From positions 1,116,001 to 1,180,000 of the forward strand of contig NZ_CP151634.1 in the NCBI RefSeq assembly GCF_038397725.1: 64,000 nt of DNA, written 5' to 3'. The position numbers and the translations under genes are program-made. A model generated the notes under the pieces. The model did no database searches. It saw nothing but the letters and a program-made list of their open reading frames with translations, and had not been told where the DNA came from. The DNA comes from Microbacterium sp. LWO13-1.2. GTDB lineage: Bacteria > Actinomycetota > Actinomycetes > Actinomycetales > Microbacteriaceae. Positions 37,640 to 47,038 of this stretch are shown here, piece after piece (position 1 is the stretch's first letter; each line of letters starts with the position of its first letter).

Positions 37640-38293
37640 CTATGCGGGAACGTCGACGATGCGCTCGCCGCCGAACACCGGGAGGACCGCCCCGCCGGAT
37701 GCCGCGGCGAGATCCGCCGAGAGCCGGTCGAGTTCCTCGGCCGGAACCCACGCCTCGAGCACCGCGGTGGCGCCGTAGAGCGGCGAGCCGAGGGTCGATC
37801 CGTGCTGTGCGACCCACTCCCGCAGCAGGTTGTCGAATCGCCCGGCATCCGCGTGCGCGACCTCGATCGTCACCTGCTTCAGCGATTCCCGGCGCAGAAG
37901 CGACGCGCCATCGAGGGCTTCCGAGACGGCCGACGAGTAGGCGCGCACCAGTCCGCCGGCGCCGAGCTTCACGCCGCCCCAGTACCGCGTCACGACGGCG
38001 ACCACGTCGGTCAGTTCGCGGCGGAGGAGCACCTCCAGCATCGGCACGCCCGCGGTTCCCGACGGCTCGCCGTCGTCCGAGGAGCGCGCCTGATCTCCGC
38101 GCAACCCGGTGATCATGGCGGTGCAGTTGTGCCCGGCATCCCACGCCCGCTTGCGGATGCCGGCGATCACGGCCTCTGCCTCCGGGACCGAACGGACCGG
38201 CTCGATGCGCGCGATGAAGCGGGACTTCTTGATGACGATCTCCTTCTCCACGGCGGCGGCGATCGTCGCCGGATAGGAGCTGCCGGAGGTCAT
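37640..38293 (-). CDS. YigZ/IMPACT-family protein
   Basis: 217 residues with the UPF0029/IMPACT signature: KKSRFIARIEPV near the start, WDAGHNCTAMI, and SSDDGEPSGTAGVPML with the conserved Asp-Asp-Gly-Glu-Pro, followed by VVVTRYWGGVKLGAGGLVRAY. The C-terminal ferredoxin-like domain (DUF1949) follows. Molecular role unsettled; the family is linked to translation/ribosome-associated regulation. Leaderless start likely: TATCGT (38306-38301) ends seven bases before the ATG. Confidence 0.9.
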   Translation of the reverse strand: MTSGSSYPATIAAAVEKEIVIKKSRFIARIEPVRSVPEAEAVIAGIRKRAWDAGHNCTAMITGLRGDQARSSDDGEPSGTAGVPMLEVLLRRELTDVVAVVTRYWGGVKLGAGGLVRAYSSAVSEALDGASLLRRESLKQVTIEVAHADAGRFDNLLREWVAQHGSTLGSPLYGATAVLEAWVPAEELDRLSADLAAASGGAVLPVFGGERIVDVPA

Positions 38294-38411
38294 CGACGCA
38301 ACGATACCGGTGCGTGATGCGCGGAGACGGTCGCACATCGTCTGAAAGGTGGAGATCGGGTTCCGCCTTCTCCTCGATCCCCGCCTGCGATGCTCCCGAT
38401 GGACTGGGGGA

Positions 38412-40556
38412 ATGCTCCGTGCGCTCCGCTCCCTGCCCGAACGTCTCACCTCCCGTCGCGGCTCCTGGATCGCGCTGGCGATCGGGATCCTCGCTCTCGT
38501 CGCCGTGATCGGTGCGCTCGGCCGGGCCTCCGTGCCGGCGGGGAACGCCGCCGCGCCCGCCGCATCCGAATCCTCCCTGGCCGCCGCGGAGGCGGAGACC
38601 TTTCCGGATGCCGATGAGCAGACCGTCCTGCTCGTGGCGAGCAGAGCGGACGGGGCCGAGTTGGCCGCTGATGATCTCGAAGCCTTCGCCGGACTGCTCC
38701 CCGCGATCGAGGCGGAGACGGGGGCCACCGCATCCGGGCCGATCCCGAGCGAAGACGGCGAGGCGGCCGTCCTCCCGGTGACCGTCGAGATCGGCGACGA
38801 CGACGAGGGCGCCGAGACCGCGGTGCACGGCCTTCGTACCTTGCTCGAGGAGCACCCGCTCGACGGCCTGACCGTGCAGGTCACCGGCGGGCCCGCATTC
38901 GGCGTCGATGTCGCCGCCGCCTTCGATGGCGCCGACTTCACCCTGCTGCTCGTGACGCTCGGCATCGTGGCGCTCCTGCTCGTCCTCACCTACCGATCCC
39001 CGGTGCTCTGGATCGTGCCGCTCGTCGTCGTCGCGCTCGCCGACCAGGCCGCGAACAAGGCGACCGCGGCGATCGGCACCGCGATGGGGCTGCAGTTCGA
39101 CTCCGGGATCGTCAGCGTGCTGGTGTTCGGGGCCGGAACCAACTACGCCCTGCTGCTCGTCTCGCGGTATCGGGACGAGCTGACCAGGGAGAGCGACCAT
39201 CGCCGCGCACTCGTCACCGCGTGGCGGCGCACGGGACCCGCGGTCCTCGCCTCGAACGCGACGGTCGTGCTCTCGCTGCTGACGCTCGTGCTCGCGGTCA
39301 TCCCCGGAACCCGAGGACTCGGCATCGCCTCGGCGATCGGACTGATCATCGCGCTCGCGGCCGTCCTGCTGGTGCTGCCGCCCGCGCTCGCGGTATGCGG
39401 ACGCGGTGTGTTCTGGCCTTTCGTGCCACGGGTGAGCGAGGACGGCTCGTCCACGCCGGCGGGGGGCCGGGGCTGGCGGGCGGTGGCGACCGGAGTAGCG
39501 CGCCGCCCCTGGCTGCCGCTGCTCGGCGGAGTCGCCCTGCTCGGCGTGCTCGCGACCGGCGTGCTCGGCGCTTCCGTCGGGTTGAGCCAGGCGGAGAAGT
39601 TCCGGGTGCCGTCCGAGTCGGCGGTCGGACTCGAGGTGCTCGGGGAGCACTTCCCACCCGGCGAGGCGCAACCCATGATCGTGCTTGTCGACAGCGCGGA
39701 GGCGGATGCCGCGACCGAGGCGATCGAGGGTGTCGACGGCATCATCCGGGTCACGCCGGCCGGCGAGAGCTCCGACGGGGACCGGACGCGGCTGGTCGTC
39801 ACCGGAGAGCCCGCACCCGGCACCGATGAGAGCCTGCGTCTCGTGGAAGATGTTCGGAAGGCCGCGCACGGCGTCGCCGGAGCAGGCGCCCTGGTCGGCG
39901 GACCCGTCGCCGTCGATGTCGACGCGCGTGCCGGCAACCTGCAGGACTTCCTGCTGATCGTGCCCCTCGTTCTGGCCGTCTGCCTGCTCGTGCTCATGAT
40001 GCTGTTGCGCGCCGTGGTCGCGCCGGTCGTTCTCCTCGTCGTGAACACCCTGAGCGCCGTCGCGGCGATCGGCGCGGGAACCTGGATCAGCCGCACAGTG
40101 TTCGGCTGGGACTCCCTCGACCTGCAGGTGCCGCTGCTGTCGTTCCTGTTCCTGGTCGCCCTCGGTATCGATTACACGATCTTCCTCGTGCACCGGGCGC
40201 GCGCCGAGGCCGGATCTGTGGGGACGACGGCTGGCATGGTGAACGCCGTCGCCTCGACGGGCGGCGTGATCACCAGCGCGGGCATCGTGCTGGCCGCTGT
40301 GTTCGCCGCTCTCGGGCTGCTGCCGCTGGTCACGCTCGGCCAGATCGGGCTCATCGTCGGCATCGGCGTGATCGTCGACACGTTCGTCGTGCGCACGGTG
40401 GTCGTTCCGGCCTTGTTCGCGGTGATCGGCGACGCGATGTGGTGGCCTTCTCGGGCACCGCGGCCGCCCCGCCAGAGGGAGCAGAGCGAAGCGGGAGCGC
40501 AGGGGGAAGAATGTGAGGATGCCCAGACGCACTCCTTCCCCTCAGCAGTCCGCTGA
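38412..40556 (+). CDS. MMPL-family RND-type membrane transporter
   Basis: About 714 residues, two repeats of one plus five transmembrane helices separated by large extracytoplasmic loops, as in MMPL lipid/drug exporters. Visible are the GGPAFGVDVAAAFDGADF loop end preceding helix 2, the GAGTNYALLLVSRYRDEL segment (MMPL counterpart of GADY/FLxxRYREE), and in the second half ALGIDYTIFLVHRARAEA. The ATG at 38412 begins a sensible N-terminus (LRALRSLPERLTSRRG before helix 1); a GTG at 38349 is possible. The C-terminal coding end overlaps the histidine-kinase start by 44 bases, suggesting joint regulation. Confidence 0.87.
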   Translation: MLRALRSLPERLTSRRGSWIALAIGILALVAVIGALGRASVPAGNAAAPAASESSLAAAEAETFPDADEQTVLLVASRADGAELAADDLEAFAGLLPAIEAETGATASGPIPSEDGEAAVLPVTVEIGDDDEGAETAVHGLRTLLEEHPLDGLTVQVTGGPAFGVDVAAAFDGADFTLLLVTLGIVALLLVLTYRSPVLWIVPLVVVALADQAANKATAAIGTAMGLQFDSGIVSVLVFGAGTNYALLLVSRYRDELTRESDHRRALVTAWRRTGPAVLASNATVVLSLLTLVLAVIPGTRGLGIASAIGLIIALAAVLLVLPPALAVCGRGVFWPFVPRVSEDGSSTPAGGRGWRAVATGVARRPWLPLLGGVALLGVLATGVLGASVGLSQAEKFRVPSESAVGLEVLGEHFPPGEAQPMIVLVDSAEADAATEAIEGVDGIIRVTPAGESSDGDRTRLVVTGEPAPGTDESLRLVEDVRKAAHGVAGAGALVGGPVAVDVDARAGNLQDFLLIVPLVLAVCLLVLMMLLRAVVAPVVLLVVNTLSAVAAIGAGTWISRTVFGWDSLDLQVPLLSFLFLVALGIDYTIFLVHRARAEAGSVGTTAGMVNAVASTGGVITSAGIVLAAVFAALGLLPLVTLGQIGLIVGIGVIVDTFVVRTVVVPALFAVIGDAMWWPSRAPRPPRQREQSEAGAQGEECEDAQTHSFPSAVR

Positions 40557-41784
40557 GGACGCGGCCATTGTGGCGGAGTCGGGAGCGCGAACGCGCACCT
40601 GGGCCGGGCTGGTCGGCGCGATCCGCATCGGGCAGGCCGCGATCGCTCTCGTGCTCACGGCCGTCGGCGCCGTGCGCGCGGTCGGTGACGGCATCCCGCT
40701 GCCGTGGATCCTCGCGGTATCGTTCGTCTTCCTCGGCTGGTACGCCGGCGGCCTGCTGCTGGCCGAGCGCACCGGCGACCGCCGGCTCGCCACGTGGTGG
40801 CTGCTGGGGCTGACGCTCATCTGGCTCGGCGCCGTGGCCGTCTCCCCGGAGTACATCTGGCTCGCCTTCCCGCTCTGGCTGCTGGCCGGCTTCGTGATGC
40901 GGATGCCGTGGGCCGTGCTGCTGAGCGCGATCGTCCTCGCCGTCGTGATCGCGGCACCGGTGCTCCATCACGGCGAAACGAGCTACGCGAATGTGATCGG
41001 TCCCCTTGTCGGCGGGGTCTTCGCGCTGGGAATCTCGCGCGGTTATCTCGAACTCGTTCGAGACGGCCGCGAACGGCGGCGTCTGATCGCCTCGCTCGTC
41101 GCCACGCAGGAGGAGATGGCGGCGCTGCAGGACGAGCTCGCCCGCACGCAGCGCGAGTCCGGGGCGAGCGCCGAGCGCACCCGGGTGTCGCGCGATATCC
41201 ACGACACCGTGGCGCAGAGCGTGTCCTCGATCGGGATGCTGTCCCGTTCGGCCCTGGAATCTGATTCGGACGCCGACCGCGCCCGCGCGCTGGAGCAGAT
41301 CGGCGCGCTCGCCGCGGAGGGGCTCGCCGATGCGCGGCGCATCGTGAACGACCTCATGCCGGCGGAACTCGACGGCACGGCCCTCGGTGATGCGCTCCGG
41401 CGGATGCTGCAGCGGTTCACCGCCGAGACCGGGATCGCCGCGACGCTGCACAGCGACGACGATCTGCCGTCTCTGGGACTCGATGTCGAGGTCGCGCTGC
41501 TGCGCACGGCGCAGTCGGGGTTGGCGAACGTCCGCACGCACTCCGGCGCGGCGCTCGTGGTGGTGACACTGGCGGATGCCGGCGACGCGGTGCGCCTCGA
41601 CGTGGTCGATGATGGGCGAGGCTTCGATCCGGCGCGGCTGGACGCGCCCGGTTCCGGCGGCGGCTACGGCCTGCGCGCCATGCGGGCGAGACTGCGGGAA
41701 CTCGGCGGAGGCCTCGATGTGGAGAGCGCCCCCGGGGACGGCGCCGCACTCTCGGCTCACGTGCCGCTCGGGGGTCGGTCATGA
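40513..41784 (+). CDS. NarL-type sensor histidine kinase
   Basis: Membrane-bound kinase of 423 residues. About five hydrophobic segments (residues 32-180) are followed by a HisKA_3 dimerisation domain with phospho-acceptor His230 (RVSRDIHDTVAQS) and a HATPase domain (DVVDDGRGFDP, then GGYGLRAMRARLRELGG). The GTG at 40513 suits the AGGGGGAAGA six bases upstream; ATG 40519 is the alternative. It overlaps the MMPL gene by 44 bases and the response-regulator ATG by four bases. No periplasmic sensor domain is seen, so an intramembrane-sensing type is inferred, possibly linked to envelope stress or the substrate of the neighbouring exporter. Confidence 0.92.
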   Translation: MRMPRRTPSPQQSAEDAAIVAESGARTRTWAGLVGAIRIGQAAIALVLTAVGAVRAVGDGIPLPWILAVSFVFLGWYAGGLLLAERTGDRRLATWWLLGLTLIWLGAVAVSPEYIWLAFPLWLLAGFVMRMPWAVLLSAIVLAVVIAAPVLHHGETSYANVIGPLVGGVFALGISRGYLELVRDGRERRRLIASLVATQEEMAALQDELARTQRESGASAERTRVSRDIHDTVAQSVSSIGMLSRSALESDSDADRARALEQIGALAAEGLADARRIVNDLMPAELDGTALGDALRRMLQRFTAETGIAATLHSDDDLPSLGLDVEVALLRTAQSGLANVRTHSGAALVVVTLADAGDAVRLDVVDDGRGFDPARLDAPGSGGGYGLRAMRARLRELGGGLDVESAPGDGAALSAHVPLGGRS

Positions 41785-42404
41785 CCGCCGTGCGGGTGCT
41801 TCTCGTCGACGACCATCCGATCGTGCGCGCCGGCGTGCGTTCGCTGTTCGACCGCCGTGATGACGTCGACGTCGTCGGCGAGGCGGCTTCTGGCGAGGAG
41901 GCGGTGGTGCTCGCCCGGCACCTGCATCCCGACGTCGTGCTGTGCGATCTGCGTCTCGGCGACGGCATGGACGGCGTGCAGACGACGGCAGCGCTGCGGT
42001 CGCAGCATCCGGCCCCTGCCGTGATCATCCTGACGACCTTTGACCGGGATGCCGAGATCCTCGGCGCGATCGAGGCGGGAGCCGCCGGATACCTGCTCAA
42101 GGACGTCGCGCCCGACGACATCGTGCACGCGATCCGCCGCGCTGCCGCCGGCCAGCTGGTACTCAGTCCCGAACTCACCGAACGTGTCGTGCAAGTGATG
42201 CGTGCCCCGCGGGTGCGGCTGACCGAGCGTGAACTCGACGTGCTGCGGCTGCTCGACACCGGTGCGTCGAACCGCGAGATCGCGAAGACGCTGTTCGTCA
42301 GCGAGGCCACCGTGAAGACGCATCTGGTGCACATCTTCGACAAGCTCGGTGCCGACAGTCGGGCCCGTGCGATTGCGATCGCCCGGGACACCGGCGTGCT
42401 CTGA
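41781..42404 (+). CDS. NarL/FixJ-type response regulator
   Basis: 207 residues: receiver domain with acidic Asp10/Asp11, phosphorylation site Asp56 (VVLCDLRLG), and the AAGYLLKDVAPDD lysine region; LuxR-type helix-turn-helix LTERELDVLRLLDTGASNREIA through VKTHLVHIFDKLG at the C-terminus. The ATG overlaps the kinase stop, making this the cognate partner. Targets unknown; the upstream MMPL transporter is the obvious candidate. Confidence 0.94.
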   Translation: MTAVRVLLVDDHPIVRAGVRSLFDRRDDVDVVGEAASGEEAVVLARHLHPDVVLCDLRLGDGMDGVQTTAALRSQHPAPAVIILTTFDRDAEILGAIEAGAAGYLLKDVAPDDIVHAIRRAAAGQLVLSPELTERVVQVMRAPRVRLTERELDVLRLLDTGASNREIAKTLFVSEATVKTHLVHIFDKLGADSRARAIAIARDTGVL

Positions 42405-42479
42405 CCGGATCTCAACCGTTCGATGGATTCACGCGACAGGCGCCGGCGCGAGGCTGGATTCAGTCTCGAAAGGATCCCC

Positions 42480-42911
42480 TTGCGCAAGCTCTTCTATGCC
42501 GCGTTCGCCTACATGCTGATCGGCGTCGCCTCCGGCCTCTTCTACCGTGAGTTCACCAAGCTCAACGACTTCCCCGAGGGTCAGTCGACACAACTCGGCC
42601 TCGTGCACACGCATCTGCTCGTGCTCGGCTTCGTCGTGCTCCTGATCGTGCTGCTGCTGGAGAAGGCGTTCGGGCTTTCCGAGAGTCGCCTGTTCGGCTG
42701 GTTCTTCTGGGTCTACAACGCCGGACTCGTGCTGACTTCGGCGATGCTGGTGTGGCACGGTTGCCTCACGGTGCTCGGTCAGGAGTCGTCGAAGATGATC
42801 GCCGGCATCGCGGGCGTCGGCCACATGCTGTTGACGGCCGGGATGGTGCTGCTGTTCCTCGCGCTGCGCACGCGCCTGTTCGCAGTGAAGCCCGCCGTCG
42901 CTGCCGACTGA
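42480..42911 (+). CDS. DUF2871-family four-helix membrane protein
   Basis: 143 residues, four transmembrane helices, with histidines in HTHLLVLGF and WHGCLTVLG, matching my recollection of DUF2871. The start is taken as TTG 42480, because GAAAGGA lies about six bases upstream and the family N-terminus (RKLFYAAFAYMLIGVASGLFYREF) begins there; the frame continues upstream to an ATG at 42423 with no ribosome site. Function unknown. The conserved histidines could bind heme or metal (inference). Confidence 0.8.
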   Translation: MRKLFYAAFAYMLIGVASGLFYREFTKLNDFPEGQSTQLGLVHTHLLVLGFVVLLIVLLLEKAFGLSESRLFGWFFWVYNAGLVLTSAMLVWHGCLTVLGQESSKMIAGIAGVGHMLLTAGMVLLFLALRTRLFAVKPAVAAD

Positions 42912-42976
42912 ACGATCCGCAGGCGGAGCGGAGAAAAACGGATGCGGAGCACCGAATCGATTCGATAAGCTGACGG

Positions 42977-43002
42977 GAATGCACCCAGTGACGGGTGCAT
43001 TC
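42977..43002 (+). promoter_or_regulatory. hairpin in the probable 5' leader of the MATE gene
   Basis: GAATGCACCC, AGTGAC, GGGTGCATTC: a perfect 10-base stem. A TAAGCT hexamer at 42966-42971 would place the start point at about the first stem base, making this the 5' end of a ~62-base leader. It could equally be the terminator of the DUF2871 gene. Confidence 0.5.
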
Positions 43003-43039
43003 CACGATCCGCCCCCGAGTTCTGCGAGCCGCTTCTCTC

Positions 43040-44512
43040 ATGGCCACCCCCCTCACCACGGGCAAACCGTGGCGCGTCATCCTCGCCTTCGCCGTGCCGC
43101 TTCTCATCGGCAACGTCGTCCAGCAGCTGTACCAGTTCGTCGACGCGGTCGTCGTCGGCCGCCACCTCGGCGTGGACTCGCTCGCCGCCGTCGGGGCGAC
43201 CGGCAGCCTGCTCTTCCTGCTCCTCGGCTTCGCCTGGGGTCTGACGAGCGGCTTCGCGATTCCGATCGCACAGGCATACGGAGCGCGTGACGACGCCGCC
43301 GTACGCCGATCGGTTGCGGCCGGGGTCATCCTCACCGGCATCGCGAGCGTCATCCTCACCATCGGTGCGCCGCTGATCGCTGCGCCGACGCTGGCGCTGC
43401 TGCAGACACCGCCGGAGCTGATGGACGAGGCCGTCGTGTTCACTCAGATCAGTTTCATCGGCGCCGGCGCGACGATGTTCTTCAACTACCTCTCGGCGAT
43501 CATCCGGGCGATCGGCGACTCGCGCACTCCGCTGGTCTTCCTCACGGTCTCCTGCGCGCTCAACGTCGGTCTGGTCATCCTGATGGTCGGCCCCCTCGCC
43601 TGGGGCGTGGGCGGGGCGGCGCTCGCGACGGTCGTCGCCCAGGCCGTCTCGGTTCTGCTCTGTCTCGAATTCGTCCGGCGCCGGCTGCCGACGCTGCATC
43701 TGAGTACGCAGGACTGGCGCGTCGATCGTGCCGAGCTCGCCGAGCACCTGCGGCTCGGCCTGCCGATGGGTTTCCAGGCATCGATCATCGCGATCGGGAC
43801 CCTCACCGTGCAGGTGGCGCTGAACACGCTGGGTGCAGACGCCGTGGCCGCCTACACGACCGCGTCTCGAATCGACGGTCTGGCCGTCGCACTCCTCGGC
43901 TCGCTGGGGCTCGCCGTCTCGATGTACGCGGCGCAGAATCACGGCGGGCAGCGGCCGGATCGCATCCGCCGTGGCGTCGTCCAGGCCACATGGATGGCGG
44001 TGGTCGTAGCCCTCGTGCTCGGCGGGCTGCTCATCGCCTTCGGGGTTCCGATGGTGCGGTTGTTCATCGGAGACGGTTCCGACGAGGTCGTCGAGCTCGC
44101 CCACCTCATGCTCATCGTCAACGGATGCGGCTACTGGGCGCTCGGCGTGCTGTTCGTGCTCCGCGGCGCGTTGCAGGGCCTCGGCCACACCCTCGTTCCG
44201 ACGGTGACCGGTGTGATCGAACTGGTGATGCGGGTGGGCGCAGCGGTGGTGCTGGGCGGGATCATCGGGTTCACCGGCGTCGCCCTGAGCAACCCGCTGG
44301 CCTGGGTCGGGGCGATCCTGATGCTCGTGCCGGCGTACGTGAGCGCGCACCGCGCACTCGGACGGATGCCCGTGTCGCCGGCCGAGCCGACGGCGACGTC
44401 GGCGATCGCGATCGTCGGCCCGACAGACGGGTCGATGGTCGTCGATGCCGTCTTCACGCAGCCGGTGCCGATCGTGCGACCTTCGCGCCGCCGTCTCCTG
44501 AAGCGACGCTGA
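43040..44512 (+). CDS. MATE-family multidrug/toxin efflux transporter
   Basis: Cation-coupled exporter of 490 residues with 12 helices in two homologous halves: PLLIGNVVQQLYQFVDAVVV with GRHLGVDSLAAVGATGSL in the first, and GLPMGFQASIIAIGTLTVQV in the second. The start at 43040 (MATPLTTGKPW) matches the family N-terminus; no good Shine-Dalgarno is seen. A ~60-residue hydrophilic, Arg-rich C-terminal tail follows the last helix. Substrate unknown. Confidence 0.9.
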   Translation: MATPLTTGKPWRVILAFAVPLLIGNVVQQLYQFVDAVVVGRHLGVDSLAAVGATGSLLFLLLGFAWGLTSGFAIPIAQAYGARDDAAVRRSVAAGVILTGIASVILTIGAPLIAAPTLALLQTPPELMDEAVVFTQISFIGAGATMFFNYLSAIIRAIGDSRTPLVFLTVSCALNVGLVILMVGPLAWGVGGAALATVVAQAVSVLLCLEFVRRRLPTLHLSTQDWRVDRAELAEHLRLGLPMGFQASIIAIGTLTVQVALNTLGADAVAAYTTASRIDGLAVALLGSLGLAVSMYAAQNHGGQRPDRIRRGVVQATWMAVVVALVLGGLLIAFGVPMVRLFIGDGSDEVVELAHLMLIVNGCGYWALGVLFVLRGALQGLGHTLVPTVTGVIELVMRVGAAVVLGGIIGFTGVALSNPLAWVGAILMLVPAYVSAHRALGRMPVSPAEPTATSAIAIVGPTDGSMVVDAVFTQPVPIVRPSRRRLLKRR

Positions 44513-44636
44513 CCCGCACTCCGATCCGGAATGTCCTCCTACGGGATGACCCTGATCGGCCTTGAGGTGGATGTCTTCGTCACGTACATTTCATAGTGTC
44601 GAATGGTGCGGAAGTTCCGCAGACCGGGGGGTCATC

Positions 44637-45047
44637 ATGACAACAACGCTGAGCGTGGCTAACGGACTTTCGGCGATCATGGTGCCGATCGGAATCGTGG
44701 GGGCGGCACTCGCCGTGATCTGCGCGATCGTCGCCGGTATCGCGATCATGCGCGGGGCGGCAGGCCTGTGCGGAGGAGCGGTCGGGCTGTGGATCCCGTG
44801 CGCGATCGTGAGCGCCTCGGCCTCCTTCGGAAGTCAGTGGATGCCACTGCAGGTGTCCGCCGCAGCGCTGATCGGGATGCTCGTGATCGGCGCCGTCGTG
44901 CGTGCGATCGTGAATACGGCGCAGGCCCCGGCGACCGGCAGTGCCGCGACGCCGGTGGTGGCGCCGAAGGCTGCTCGCGCGGCGACCCGCACGGTGGCAC
45001 CGGTGACCGGAACGCTCGCGGTCCAGAAGTCCGCTCACGCGGCGTAG
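44637..45047 (+). CDS. small membrane protein, unknown
   Basis: 136 residues: three hydrophobic segments (about 12-38, 44-66 and 72-92) and a 40-residue Ala/Thr/Pro-rich, positively charged tail. No family recognised. Start ATG 44637 chosen because CCGGGGGG lies just upstream and the hydrophobic core follows; the frame is open 25 codons earlier. It ends 12 bases from the convergent Lrp gene. Confidence 0.55.
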   Translation: MTTTLSVANGLSAIMVPIGIVGAALAVICAIVAGIAIMRGAAGLCGGAVGLWIPCAIVSASASFGSQWMPLQVSAAALIGMLVIGAVVRAIVNTAQAPATGSAATPVVAPKAARAATRTVAPVTGTLAVQKSAHAA

Positions 45048-45058
45048 AGCGCCGAAGG

Positions 45059-45538
45059 TCACCGCGGCAGCAGCCCGCTGCCGTCGCGCAGCTCGAACAC
45101 GAGCTGGGTCTCGGTGCCGCGCACGACCGGATGGATCGTGATGTGCTCGAGCACGATGTCGCGCAGCGCCGTGGCGTCCTGCACCGCCACGTGCACCAGG
45201 AAATCGTCGACCCCCGCGACATGGAACACCTGGAGGACCCGCGGGATGCCGACGAGGGCATCGAACAGGGCGATGACCTTCGGTCCGGTGTGATTCGCCA
45301 GCCGCACCTTGATGATCGCCTGCAGCGGGAATCCCAGCGCGGCCTCGTCGACGCGGATGCGGGTGTCGCGGATGATCCCGCGAGTGCGCAGCGCACGCAC
45401 CCGGTGCGCGCACGTGGATTCGGCGAGCCCGAGCCGGTTGGCCAGTGCCTTGTTCGTGATGTCGGCATCGCGGGTGAGGACGGCGAGCAGCTCCAGGTCG
45501 ATCTCGTCGAGAGGGCTCGCGACTTCTTGTGCTTTCAT
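45059..45538 (-). CDS. Lrp/AsnC-family regulator
   Basis: 159 residues: an AsnC-type helix-turn-helix (LDEIDLELLAVLTRDADITN, then LAESTCAHRVRALRTRGII) and a C-terminal RAM ligand-binding domain (ALGFPLQAIIKVRLANH and VFHVAGVDDFLVHVAVQD). GAGGAGG lies upstream of the ATG. Divergent from a Cys/Met PLP enzyme across 115 bases, which it probably controls in response to an amino acid. Confidence 0.92.
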   Translation of the reverse strand: MKAQEVASPLDEIDLELLAVLTRDADITNKALANRLGLAESTCAHRVRALRTRGIIRDTRIRVDEAALGFPLQAIIKVRLANHTGPKVIALFDALVGIPRVLQVFHVAGVDDFLVHVAVQDATALRDIVLEHITIHPVVRGTETQLVFELRDGSGLLPR

Positions 45539-45653
45539 CAACTCACGCCTCCTCGATACCGCAGATGTTGCACAGAATAGCGGCAATCGCCCTGATTCCA
45601 GCGGACTCAATCGATTCTTACCACTGGCATTGTGTTTCCGGCAATGTGGAGGG

Positions 45654-46883
45654 ATGACTGCACCGCTGCATCCTGACACCGTCGCCGTCCACAGCGGCCG
45701 TTCCGACCTCGAGGGACTCGGCGTGCACGCGCTGCCGATCGACCTCTCCACGACGAACCCGCTTCCGGACATCGAGCGCGGCGGCGACTCCTATGAGGCG
45801 ATGGCGACCGGCGGCCGGCCACCCGCCGACGGCAGCATGGTCTACGCCCGGCTGTGGAACCCCACGGTCGCCCGCTTCGAGGAGGCGCTCGCGGAGCTCG
45901 AGCACGCCGAGGCGGCCGTCGCGTTCTCCTCCGGCATGGCCGCGATGACCGCGGTGATCCTCGCCCACTGCGCGGCGGCGGGCAAGCCTCACGTCGTCGC
46001 GGTGCGTCCGCTCTACGGCGGCACCGACCACCTCCTCGGCTCTGGATTGCTCGGCGTCGAGACCACGTACTGTCACCCGGACGAAGTTGCGGCATCCGTC
46101 CGCCCGGACACCGGTCTCGTCGTCGTGGAGACGCCGGCCAACCCCACCCTCGAACTCACCGACATCGCCGAGATCGTCCGGCAGGCGGGAGGCGTGCCGG
46201 TGGTCGTCGACAACACCTTCGCGACGCCGGTCCTGCAGAATCCGATCGACCTGGGTGCGGCGATGTCGCTGCACAGCGCGACGAAGTACCTCGGTGGGCA
46301 CGGTGACGTCATCGCCGGCGTCGTGGCTTGCAGTGAGGAGACGGCCGAGGCGCTGCGCCGCGTGCGCGCCGTCACGGGCGGGCTGCTGCATCCGCTCGGT
46401 GCGTACCTGCTGCACCGCGGACTGACCACACTGCCGGTGCGCATGCGCCAGCAGCAGGAGAATGCGCGGCAGATCGTGCAGTGGCTGATCGACCGTCCCG
46501 AGGTCGCCGAGGTGTACTACCCGGGCCTCGACGGCGACCCGCACGGAATCGTCGCCCGGCAGATGCGCGGCACCGGAGCGATGATCGCGATGCGTCTCAG
46601 TGGCGGTTACGCGGCGGCGAGTTCCATCGCATCGGCGGTGGGACTGTTCACCCACGCTGTCTCGCTCGGCGGGGTCGACTCGCTGATCCAGCATCCTGCC
46701 GCCCTCACGCACCGCCCGGTTCCCCCCGAGGCTCGGCCGGCCGCCGACGTGCTCCGCCTCTCGATCGGTCTGGAGAATGTCGACGATCTGATCGCCGATC
46801 TGCGCCAGGCGTTCGAGGCGGCGCCGGCGGGGCAGGATGCTGCCGCATCCGTCCTCACGGAGGCCCTGCACCCCATTCGCTGA
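45654..46883 (+). CDS. Cys/Met-metabolism PLP-dependent enzyme (methionine gamma-lyase or cystathionine gamma-synthase-like)
   Basis: 409 residues of the gamma-family of PLP enzymes. Visible are YARLWNPTVARFEEALAELE, AFSSGMAAMTAVI, the cofactor Asp in VVVDNTFATPVLQNP, and the PLP lysine in SLHSATKYLGGHGDVIAG. C-terminal FTHAVSLGGVDSLIQHPAALTH is also family-typical. The divergent Lrp regulator hints at amino-acid degradation (methionine gamma-lyase), but residues separating lyase from synthase cannot be judged safely by eye. TGGAGGG precedes the ATG. Confidence 0.85.
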   Translation: MTAPLHPDTVAVHSGRSDLEGLGVHALPIDLSTTNPLPDIERGGDSYEAMATGGRPPADGSMVYARLWNPTVARFEEALAELEHAEAAVAFSSGMAAMTAVILAHCAAAGKPHVVAVRPLYGGTDHLLGSGLLGVETTYCHPDEVAASVRPDTGLVVVETPANPTLELTDIAEIVRQAGGVPVVVDNTFATPVLQNPIDLGAAMSLHSATKYLGGHGDVIAGVVACSEETAEALRRVRAVTGGLLHPLGAYLLHRGLTTLPVRMRQQQENARQIVQWLIDRPEVAEVYYPGLDGDPHGIVARQMRGTGAMIAMRLSGGYAAASSIASAVGLFTHAVSLGGVDSLIQHPAALTHRPVPPEARPAADVLRLSIGLENVDDLIADLRQAFEAAPAGQDAAASVLTEALHPIR

Positions 46884-47038
46884 GCCGGGCCGCATTCCGC
46901 GGCGTTTGTGCACTCCAGACAAGAAACTCAGTTCCAGGTGCGGTGAAACTTGATGCCGACGGGCAAGGTTCTCACAACCAGGAGGACGGCCCATACGCTC
47001 GCCGGTGGCAACGACGCCACTGACCCCTGGAGTCCTCA

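Noticed and set aside
42977..43002. Guanidine-II (mini-ykkC) riboswitch before the MATE transporter
   Set aside because: Only one hairpin, and its loop (AGTGAC) lacks the ACGR sequence required in both hairpins.
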